Assembly: GCA_030149285.1 (NCBI GenBank)
Contig: JASBRU010000001.1
Location: 1 to 41,186 of the forward strand
Origin: Flavobacteriales bacterium
GTDB lineage: Bacteria; Bacteroidota; Bacteroidia; Flavobacteriales; JASBRU01
Direction of reading: 5' to 3'
DNA length: 41,186 bases
In this document: positions 34,753-41,186 of the stretch, piece after piece
Position numbering within the stretch: the stretch's first letter is position 1
Layout of the letters: each line of letters opens with the position of its first letter
Notes under the pieces: model-generated
Database searches by the model: none
What the model was told of the DNA's origin: nothing
What the model saw: only the letters and a program-made list of their open reading frames with translations
Made by a program: the position numbers and the translations under genes

Positions 34753-34877
34753 AATGTAGGTTTCAGGCTATATATTTTCTTATTCAAAACGTAGGTTATG
34801 GGCTTCTATTATACTTACCCAAATTTTGTAGGTTTTGGGCTTTTAATACTTAAGCACAAATTGTAGGTTTTGGGCTT
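34753..34877. repeat. Four-unit ~36-bp tandem repeat, core TGTAGGTTTTGGGCTT
   Basis: Four direct copies of a GTAGGTTTTGGGCTT-type core start near 34753, 34788, 34825 and 34860 (steps of 35, 37 and 35 bp). The last two cores are identical; the first two differ at two or three bases. The intervening parts are also related (A/T-rich, ending in a run like cAAAtt). It is the main content of the gene-free stretch 34685-35110 between two converging genes. An inverted piece of the core (aaacctac) occurs again at about 34981-34988. Confidence 0.75.
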
Positions 34878-35000
34878 AATTTATCTAGTCATAAATTCAC
34901 GGTTTTTATAAAATTTTACAATTATTGAATTCGATATCTATCTTTTTGTTCGAGACAAATATATTTCACAAAACAAACGGAAACCTACTGAATACGGTAG

Positions 35001-35033
35001 TTTGTGACGAATGACACAAAATTAGTGACGAAT
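35001..35033. promoter_or_regulatory. Candidate LytTR-type direct repeat, GTGACGAAT x2
   Basis: GTGACGAAT occurs at 35004-35012 and again at 35025-35033, exactly 21 bp apart and on the same strand, with matching upstream T/A context. Two ~9-bp direct repeats with 12-bp spacing is the geometry bound by LytTR domains such as AgrA, and the two adjacent genes encode LytTR proteins. TGACG also recurs at 40607 and 40621 near the promoter of the second receptor. Confidence 0.45.
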
Positions 35034-35110
35034 TTTATACTTAAAAAAGTATCCCGATACATTTTGATACAGCTTTAAGCAATAAAAAACAGATATGAGT
35101 ATATGAAATT

Positions 35111-37816
35111 CTAAAAAACAGACTTCAAATAGATAGCTTTATACCTGTTACCTATAGGTATTTCTTCGCCTTTTACTGTAACCGTATTAGAGCTATGCTG
35201 TTCTACTTTATCTAAACGAATTATATAAGATCTGTGTACTCTTAAAAACTCTATCTGATCTGGTAACTCCTCTATAAACTCCCCTATTTTGGCTCGTACC
35301 AAATGCATCCCTTCTGCTGTATGTATTTCTATATAATTGCCCGATGACTTGATGTAATAGATATCTGAAGTTATAAGTTTTATATTCTTGCCTTGCGATT
35401 TGATGATTACATACTTCTGATTACGTCTTATCCACTTTAAAAAGTGTCTTAACAACTCTCTTATTATGTCCTTATTATAGGTAAGTATCCTTACCCTAAA
35501 AAACAGATACACCAAAGCAGTTATAGTGATTACAAGTATTGTTTTAAACCACCATGTAGCATAATAAGGTTTCATTATACTAAAGTCTATATAAGCTTCT
35601 TCACGGTAACCGCTATCACCATCCGTGGCTTGCACAACAAATTTGTAACTACCTGGTGGTAAGGATGGGTAATTGGCTATCCTAGAAGTAGTATAATTCC
35701 ACTCATCTTCTAATCCTTGAATTTGATACCTATACTCCAGTTGTGTATTCTTATTAAATGAAACAGCGGTAAATTCAACTTTCAAGTTGTTTTGCATATA
35801 GCTTAAATTGTGTAAATCATCTTGTGTAAAGGATAAATTGTTAATATTTATGTCTTTTATCTTTAAAAACAATGAACTATGTTCCTTTTTCTCTAAGCAT
35901 GATGTAGGAAGTACATTAATGCCACTAGTTGTAGCAACCCATAGACTGTCACTTACAACTGTAACATCTCTAATTTCGTTAGATGAAAGCCCATCAGCTT
36001 CACTAATACCTGTCACAATATAATTGTCAATCCCTCCAGAGAACTGTACTCTATTTAAACCTGAATTACTTAAACATAAATAAGTAGAATCATTTAACTT
36101 ATATACTTGCTCTACATTATTATCATATAAGCCCTCATTAGTTGTAATATTAAACACAGTATCCTCATTAAAAACTATAAATCCATTCCCTAAACTTGCC
36201 AATACATTATAGTTTTTATTACCACTAATTGACCTAATATTATTCATAATAGGTATATCGATTTTTTTCAGTACAGTATCACTAGCATCTTGTGAATAAA
36301 AAAACAATCCTTTGTTAGTGCCTACATACCACCCCTTGTCATTATTGGCTCTTCTAACAGAATATACAGTCTCGCCTAGTTTATACCATTTATAAGATAA
36401 ATTTTCATCTACAACCCCAAAGCCAAAATCACCCACCAGTAAAAACTCTTTACAATCATCATTATCTAGAATATTTAATGCAGCGCCATAGCCTTTAGAA
36501 GATAGCTTGTAAATTTCTTTATCACCTATAAAAAGATTAAAGCCTCTATTTTTTAGATGTAAAAAATTGTTAAAAAATTTATTGTAAGCAAATGAATTAT
36601 TCAAACTTAAATTGGCACTTAAGCTTATCGTCTTCTTTAAGTCCTTATCATATGGTAGGTTTTTGCCATATGCTTTTAAATAAATAGACTCACTATTATT
36701 AAATTTTAAAACCAATCCACCATTATAGCAAGCAAATACTCCAGTATTTGGCACATAGTCAACACTTTTAATTTGCCTTGGGTCAATTTTATTGTTGAGT
36801 TCTTTCTTTATGATGTCAGTTGATCTAATAAAGTATACTCCAGAATTAAGAGTTGAACACCATATACTCCCGTTATGATCTACAAGTAAGTCTGTTATAG
36901 CTTTACCTGGCAAAAATGAATTTATTAACTCTCCTTTGAAATCGTATATTTCTACTCCATTTTTAGTCCCTACCCATATTTGTCCTTCTTTATAAAAACC
37001 CATATCTATCGGGCCATTATCAAGATATTTACGCCAACTTGTAGACAGTGAACTAAAAGCAATATATCCTTTTCCAAAAGCAATTGTATTCTCCCCTAAA
37101 TGTTGTGTTCTGGCTAAATGCCTATGGTATTTAATCCTGTATGGTCTGCCAGAAGTAAATAGTTGGAACTTAAAACCCGGTAATAAATTTTTTAAGTTTG
37201 AGGTATCATCAAAAGTTACAAAAGTTAAGTTTGAAGAATTTGGTGCCCCTAGCTTTACAGCGTCTACTACATAAGCATTATAACCGTCATCAAACCCCTT
37301 ATCAAACTTAACCCCTTCTGTTTTTAATTGATTATTAATAGTACCTGACGAATCAACCATTATAAACCCTGAGGCCAAGTAGAAACCTAAGTAGATAGAT
37401 TTACCTTCATCAATATAAAGTGAATTAATACTCCATTTACCAACATGTTTTTTTAATTCAGCATTATACTTGTATGGCCTTATTATATAATCTTCTGTAT
37501 TAAAGTAAAAAAGTTCACCACTGGCGGTAGCTCCCCAAATATCATTATTCTGCTGCTGATACAATCTAAGTACCACATTATCTGGCAGGCTATCTCTTAA
37601 ACCTAAGTTTTTAAATTGATATCCATCATACCTAGACAGTCCCCTATCAGTTGCAAACCATAAATAACCATTATTATCTTGTACTACACGGTATACTTGA
37701 GAGCTAGGCAAGCCCTCTTTTACAGAGAAGTTCTCAATATCATACTTCTGAGCCTGTAGGTTTTGTACACATACAAAGCACAAAAAAATTAAAAATTGAA
37801 AATACCCCTTCCTCAT
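35111..37816 (-). CDS. Membrane one-component receptor: Reg_prop propeller, Y_Y_Y, TM, LytTR
   Basis: A 901-residue receptor. Signal peptide MRKGYFQFLIFLCFVCVQNLQAQ; then about 700 residues of two-component-regulator propeller repeats (first blades NNGYLWFATDRGLSRYDG and NDIWGATASGELF, later GSIWCSTLNSGVYFI); a Y_Y_Y domain (LEYRYQIQGLEDEWNYT, ~690-740); one membrane helix (~752-772); a ~28-residue linker (RHFLKWIRRNQKY); and a LytTR DNA-binding domain (~802-901) with SSGNYIEI and FLRVHRSYI. Hybrid two-component systems of Bacteroidota share the sensor half, but histidine kinase, ATPase and receiver domains are absent. It would signal directly from a periplasmic ligand to DNA. It is 27 bp after its paralogue, so the two are co-transcribed. 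Confidence 0.9.
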   Translation of the reverse strand: MRKGYFQFLIFLCFVCVQNLQAQKYDIENFSVKEGLPSSQVYRVVQDNNGYLWFATDRGLSRYDGYQFKNLGLRDSLPDNVVLRLYQQQNNDIWGATASGELFYFNTEDYIIRPYKYNAELKKHVGKWSINSLYIDEGKSIYLGFYLASGFIMVDSSGTINNQLKTEGVKFDKGFDDGYNAYVVDAVKLGAPNSSNLTFVTFDDTSNLKNLLPGFKFQLFTSGRPYRIKYHRHLARTQHLGENTIAFGKGYIAFSSLSTSWRKYLDNGPIDMGFYKEGQIWVGTKNGVEIYDFKGELINSFLPGKAITDLLVDHNGSIWCSTLNSGVYFIRSTDIIKKELNNKIDPRQIKSVDYVPNTGVFACYNGGLVLKFNNSESIYLKAYGKNLPYDKDLKKTISLSANLSLNNSFAYNKFFNNFLHLKNRGFNLFIGDKEIYKLSSKGYGAALNILDNDDCKEFLLVGDFGFGVVDENLSYKWYKLGETVYSVRRANNDKGWYVGTNKGLFFYSQDASDTVLKKIDIPIMNNIRSISGNKNYNVLASLGNGFIVFNEDTVFNITTNEGLYDNNVEQVYKLNDSTYLCLSNSGLNRVQFSGGIDNYIVTGISEADGLSSNEIRDVTVVSDSLWVATTSGINVLPTSCLEKKEHSSLFLKIKDININNLSFTQDDLHNLSYMQNNLKVEFTAVSFNKNTQLEYRYQIQGLEDEWNYTTSRIANYPSLPPGSYKFVVQATDGDSGYREEAYIDFSIMKPYYATWWFKTILVITITALVYLFFRVRILTYNKDIIRELLRHFLKWIRRNQKYVIIKSQGKNIKLITSDIYYIKSSGNYIEIHTAEGMHLVRAKIGEFIEELPDQIEFLRVHRSYIIRLDKVEQHSSNTVTVKGEEIPIGNRYKAIYLKSVF

Positions 37817-37843
37817 ATAAACAAATTTCTTAACTAATTATAA

Positions 37844-40576
37844 TTAAAAAACAGACTTCAAATAGGTAGCTTTATACCTGCTTCCTATAGGTATTTCTTC
37901 GCCTTTAACAACTATTGTATTCGAGTCATGTTGTTCAACCTTATCTAGTCGAACTATATAAGACCTATGAACCCTTAAAAACTCTATCTGATCTGGTAAC
38001 TCCTCTATAAACTCCCCTATTTTTGCTCGTACTAAATGCATTCCACCTGCTGTATATACTTCTATATAGTTGCCTGATGACTTAATATAGTAGATATCAG
38101 AGGTTATGAGTTTTATATTTTTGCCTTGAGATTTGATAATTATATACTTTTGATTACGTCTTATCCACTTTAAAAAGTGCCTCAATAACTCTCGTATTAT
38201 ATCCTGATTATAAGTAAGTATCCTTACTCTAAAAAACAAATAAACCAAAGTAGAAATAGTAAATACAAGTATTGCTTTAAACCACCAAGTAGCATAATAA
38301 GGTGGTAATATGGTAAACTCAAACGATGCTCCTTCTCCAAAACCACTTCGCCCATCATTTGCTTCTACAACAAAGGTATAGCCTCCTGGTGGTAATGATG
38401 GATAGTTTGCAACTCTAGAACTTGTATAGTTCCATTGACTTTCTAAACCCTCTATTCGATATCGATACTCTAGCTCTTCATTTCTATTAAATGATACTGC
38501 TCCAAACTCAACCTTTAAGCTATTATCAGTATAGCTCAGTTTATTTAAATTATCTTGGCTTACTGAGGTATTATTAACACCTATGTCTTTGATTCTTAAA
38601 TATAACCTTGCTACAGGTTTTTCATCTAAAATTGACGATGGAAAAACATTAATGCCTTTATCAGTTGTAACCCAAATGCTATCTCCTACTATAACTGTAT
38701 TTTCAATACTATTAGATAAAAGCCCATCTGTTTTATTGATTCCGGTAATTAAATAGCTACCCAAGCCTCCTGAAAACTGAATACGGTTTAAACCATAGTT
38801 TGATGAAACGAGGTAAGTAGAATCATCTTGCTTTGAAATTCTTTCTAGGTTATTATTATAAAAACCCTGATCTTGTGTAAGTTGAAAAACTGTATCGTTA
38901 TTAAATACCACTAAGCCTTCTCCCAAAGTAGTAAGCAATGTATAATCATTATTACCTGATATGTCTTTTATTGATGATTGAAAAAGAGAATCTTTATCAA
39001 TCATAGGCTCAAAGGTTTCATCATGAGCATAAAAATACAGCCCATCATTAGTAGCTACATACCATCCATTGTCAAAACGTTTAACAGAATTTACATGTTT
39101 TGACAAACTGTTCCAATGATAGTCTCCTTCTTTATTTATAGTACCAAAACCATAGTTACCAACAAGCACATAATCTTCATCATTAACCAACACTCTATCT
39201 ACAGTATTATATTGCTTAAATACCCCTCTACCATGATTAATGTTTTTTTCTCCAAGAAATATACTAAGACCTCTATTTTTCAGCAGTAATAACTCTTTGA
39301 TATTTTTATTATACCCTATAATATTCTGTACACTAACATCATATTTAATATAGCCTCCATTTTTTCTCAGGCTATTTATATCTTTTTTCTTTGCATAATT
39401 ATATAAGCTAGACTCCACTTTAGGCATTATGGTAAATATGCCCTCTTTAGAAAACTTTAATACTTCTGCAGAATAGTATGATATGTATACCTCATCCTTT
39501 TCAGTAGAAAACATATCTCTAACTTTATATGTATTATCATATGCAGAAACCTTTCTATTAACAACATCAGTATTTTTTATATAAAATACACCTGAACCCA
39601 ATGTAGCTATCCATACTCCATCATTATGATCCATAAATAAATCGGATACAGCCTTATTTGGTAAAAAAGAGCTAATTAACTCTCCTTTGTATGAATATAC
39701 CTCAATACCACCTCTAATAGCACCTACCCATATTTTATCATTCTCAAAAGTACCTATACCAATAGGTGCATGTTTAAGTTTTTTAAACCAATTTGTATCT
39801 ATAGATTGATAGCCAATATAATAGTCTTCTACAAATAGTGTTCTTTCATCTTTCCGTTCAGAAATAACATACTTATTATTATATCTAATTAAAATAGATG
39901 TTTGGGATTTATATATTCTTAAATCGAAATTTGGTAATAATTCCTTTGCTCCTTCAATATCATACGTATTAAAGGTGAAACTCAAGGAATTTAATTGAGC
40001 TTTACTACTAGCATTTACTACATATCCATTATCATCAAGGACTTTTTTTTTATTTTCTAAATTGGTCTCTATTTTTTTCTTTAAAGTAGATAAAACTACA
40101 CCGTTAGAATCAATTCTCATAAACCCCGAACCAAAACGAAACCCTAAATAAATAGATCTATTTTCATCTATATACAATGAGTTAATTCCTGTTCCATCTA
40201 TCAGCTCTTTAAGGGTAGAATTGTATTTGTATTTTTTGATTTTGTAGTCATCAGAACTAAAGTAGAACAACTCCCCGCTATTTGTTGCGCCCCAAATTTC
40301 ATTATTAGCTTGTTTATAAAGTCTTAGAACTACAATGTTTGGTAAGCCATCATTTATATCATAGTTTTTAAACTCATAACCATCATACCTAGATATACCA
40401 CGGTCTGTAGAAAACCATAAATATCCATTATTATCTTGTACTGTATTGTATACTTGCAAACTTGGCAAACCCTCTTCTATAGAAAAGTTTTCAATATCAT
40501 ACTTCTGTGCATTCAGAGTATAAGCACAAAAACAAGTAACTAGAAAAAGTAAAAGCCTGTGTAGGTATTTCATCAT
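37844..40576 (-). CDS. Paralogous membrane receptor: Reg_prop propeller, Y_Y_Y, TM, LytTR
   Basis: A 910-residue paralogue of the next gene with the same order: signal peptide (MMKYLHRLLLFLVTCFCAYTLNAQ), beta-propeller of Reg_prop repeats (NNGYLWFSTDRGISRYDG, NEIWGATNSGELF, DGVWIATLGSGVFYI), Y_Y_Y domain (LEYRYRIEGLESQWNYT), one membrane helix (~761-781) and a C-terminal LytTR domain. The last 129 residues differ from the paralogue at about 11 positions by my count (~91% identity), while the middle of the propeller is far more divergent. This suggests shared DNA targets but different ligands. It is the first gene of the two-gene operon; its promoter region (40577-40637) has two TGACG motifs 14 bp apart. 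Confidence 0.9.
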   Translation of the reverse strand: MMKYLHRLLLFLVTCFCAYTLNAQKYDIENFSIEEGLPSLQVYNTVQDNNGYLWFSTDRGISRYDGYEFKNYDINDGLPNIVVLRLYKQANNEIWGATNSGELFYFSSDDYKIKKYKYNSTLKELIDGTGINSLYIDENRSIYLGFRFGSGFMRIDSNGVVLSTLKKKIETNLENKKKVLDDNGYVVNASSKAQLNSLSFTFNTYDIEGAKELLPNFDLRIYKSQTSILIRYNNKYVISERKDERTLFVEDYYIGYQSIDTNWFKKLKHAPIGIGTFENDKIWVGAIRGGIEVYSYKGELISSFLPNKAVSDLFMDHNDGVWIATLGSGVFYIKNTDVVNRKVSAYDNTYKVRDMFSTEKDEVYISYYSAEVLKFSKEGIFTIMPKVESSLYNYAKKKDINSLRKNGGYIKYDVSVQNIIGYNKNIKELLLLKNRGLSIFLGEKNINHGRGVFKQYNTVDRVLVNDEDYVLVGNYGFGTINKEGDYHWNSLSKHVNSVKRFDNGWYVATNDGLYFYAHDETFEPMIDKDSLFQSSIKDISGNNDYTLLTTLGEGLVVFNNDTVFQLTQDQGFYNNNLERISKQDDSTYLVSSNYGLNRIQFSGGLGSYLITGINKTDGLLSNSIENTVIVGDSIWVTTDKGINVFPSSILDEKPVARLYLRIKDIGVNNTSVSQDNLNKLSYTDNSLKVEFGAVSFNRNEELEYRYRIEGLESQWNYTSSRVANYPSLPPGGYTFVVEANDGRSGFGEGASFEFTILPPYYATWWFKAILVFTISTLVYLFFRVRILTYNQDIIRELLRHFLKWIRRNQKYIIIKSQGKNIKLITSDIYYIKSSGNYIEVYTAGGMHLVRAKIGEFIEELPDQIEFLRVHRSYIVRLDKVEQHDSNTIVVKGEEIPIGSRYKATYLKSVF

Positions 40577-40637
40577 TTTACGAAAATAACATTTCTAGAT
40601 ATTATATGACGTAATAAATGTGACGGTTCTGAAACTA

Positions 40638-40667
40638 AAAAAGCCCTTGAAAAATCAAGGGCTTTTT
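40638..40667. terminator. Bidirectional hairpin terminator after tRNA-Ser
   Basis: A perfect stem AAGCCCTTGA / TCAAGGGCTT with a short A-rich loop is flanked by A and T runs on both sides. It ends the minus-strand tRNA-Ser transcript before the receptor operon promoter. Confidence 0.85.
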
Positions 40668-40675
40668 TACTTCTG

Positions 40676-40760
40676 CGGAGAGGGAGGGATTCGAACCCCC
40701 GGACCCTTACGGGTCAACGGTTTTCAAGACCGCCGCCTTCAACCACTCGGCCACCTCTCC
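40676..40760 (-). tRNA. tRNA-Ser(UGA), likely site of a chimeric join
   Basis: Minus-strand class II tRNA: acceptor GGAGAGG/CCTCTCC, anticodon loop CTTGAAA (anticodon TGA), variable arm GACCC-GTAA-GGGTC, T arm GGGGG-TTCGAAT-CCCTC, discriminator G, CCA not encoded. The 3' flank is AT-rich with a terminator like the rest of the window. The 5' flank lacks a TAnnTTTG promoter and turns GC-rich within ~35 bp. The gene is intact, but its two halves may come from different genomes. Confidence 0.93.
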
Positions 40761-40789
40761 GAAATCTACGACTTATTCTTCAAGCGACT

Positions 40790-41049
40790 GATATCGTCCT
40801 CGAGGTTCGTCACCCGCCGTCAACGTTTTACTCGGCCCGGTCGCTCCCGCCTTCCGGCCTGCCGCGACCCTAGCGCGTCCCTGTCCGTCTTTCCTGGGCC
40901 TCCCCCTGCGGGCCAGCGGCGGGTCGTGCTAGCATACCCGATCTGCAAAACCACACCAAAATGAGCGAATTAGCCTGAAACTTGACGGCTGTCGATCGTC
41001 TAAGTAGGTTACATACGATTTAAATTCAGGACCCAAGGAGATCAACTCC
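40790..41049. other. GC-rich non-Bacteroidota flank
   Basis: Base composition rises to about 60% GC here, against roughly 36% in the rest of the window. I see no Bacteroidota-type coding sequence. A TTGACG (40982-40987) followed at about 18 bp by TAGGTT resembles a sigma-70 promoter, and AAGGAG (41035-41040) is a strong Shine-Dalgarno for the gene at 41050. The stretch looks like the upstream region of a proteobacterial gene. Confidence 0.7.
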
Positions 41050-41186
41050 ATGAACCCAACGGTACGAACGATTCCACAATCGCGGGAAGCCGTCCTCGCG
41101 ACCAACAGTCTGATTCGCAACACCTACACACTGTTGTCGCTGACCCTGCTGTTCAGCGCGGCCATGGCCGTGGTGGCGATGGTCAC
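41050..41186 (+). CDS. YccA/BI-1 (Bax inhibitor-1) family protein, 3' end outside window
   Basis: The first 45 residues are visible: MNPTVRTIPQSREAVLATNS, then LIRNTYTLLSLTLLFSAAMAVVAMV. The S-x-L-x-x-N-x-x-x-x-N-T-Y-x-L-L-S-x-T-L-L-F-S pattern is the start of gammaproteobacterial YccA-type BI-1 membrane proteins, modulators of FtsH. A strong AAGGAG lies 9 nt before the ATG, and codon use is GC-rich, unlike any other gene here. In E. coli, yccA lies next to the tRNA-Ser gene serT, so this neighbour suits a proteobacterial chromosome joined through a tRNA-Ser gene. Confidence 0.75.
   Translation, partial: MNPTVRTIPQSREAVLATNSLIRNTYTLLSLTLLFSAAMAVVAMV

Noticed and set aside
34753..34877. CRISPR array
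   Set aside because: The 35-37 bp period includes spacers that resemble each other, the core is only ~16 bp and imperfect, and there are no cas genes.
35111..38230. Recent gene conversion between the 3' ends of the two LytTR receptors
   Set aside because: The proteins are nearly identical there, but many scattered silent differences separate the DNA copies, so purifying selection explains the similarity well enough.
40620..40964. A 114-codon plus-strand frame across the tRNA-Ser gene (contains [10 protein letters not shown])
   Set aside because: The GGIRTPG-type peptide is the well-known false translation of a serine tRNA on the opposite strand; the frame spans a terminator, a tRNA and a composition break.
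40929..41123. Minus-strand 64-codon frame in the GC-rich end
   Set aside because: It overlaps the well-supported YccA/BI-1 start with its ribosome-binding site; long chance frames are common in GC-rich DNA.

Overview
The window is a low-GC (roughly 35-37% by eye) chromosomal segment of a Bacteroidota bacterium, probably of flavobacterial type. The evidence is a large secreted protein with a type IX secretion C-terminal sorting domain, a fused CcoN-CcoO oxidase subunit, TAnnTTTG-type -7 promoter boxes, no Shine-Dalgarno pattern before most genes, and two sensor proteins with Reg_prop/Y_Y_Y architecture. The last ~400 bases differ sharply: they are GC-rich, and the gene start there has a strong AAGGAG ribosome-binding site and encodes a proteobacterial YccA/BI-1-like protein. 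I read this end as a probable assembly chimera joined at a tRNA-Ser gene.

Layout: 1-3325 holds two secreted adhesin-like proteins (MAM-like, fibronectin III, PKD and T9SS domains), the first cut by the window edge. 3390-5683 holds a GNAT-nitrilase fusion and a lipoprotein. 5721-14234 is a complete cbb3 oxidase locus on the minus strand (ccoI, ccoS, ccoNO, ccoQ, ccoP, ccoG, ccoH and a TauE/SafE-like membrane gene). Fnr/Crp-type half-site palindromes sit at the same distance from the promoter boxes of ccoS and ccoI, so oxygen-dependent control is likely. 14300-16735 holds small lipoprotein, zinc-ribbon, SnoaL-like and YciI genes. 16742-21089 pairs a divergent SMT-like methyltransferase with a tight four-gene operon: class I HMG-CoA reductase, dolichol/phytol-kinase-like protein, CDP-alcohol phosphotransferase and CdsA. 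This looks like a pathway that makes, phosphorylates, CDP-activates and transfers an alcohol.

21171-27699 is a ~6.5 kb insert carrying an RND efflux operon (adaptor, pump, outer membrane channel). It is flanked by an 86-bp direct repeat containing the 3' half of tRNA-Arg(UCU), the pattern left by a tRNA-targeting integrative element, but no integrase is present. tRNAs Arg, Pro and Ser follow. 28091-34684 holds a 7TM-HD phosphodiesterase, a thiolase, two cell-wall peptidase-like genes, an orphan UmuD and a GT-C-like membrane protein. 34685-35110 is a convergent intergenic region with a four-unit ~36-bp tandem repeat and a 21-bp-phased GTGACGAAT repeat.

35111-40576 encodes two tandem paralogous receptors: a secreted or periplasmic beta-propeller sensor, Y_Y_Y domain, one membrane span, then a LytTR DNA-binding domain with no kinase or receiver between. 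The output domains are nearly identical and the sensors have diverged. These receptors, the HMG-CoA reductase/CDP-alcohol operon and the tRNA-Arg-bounded efflux insert are the most interesting content.
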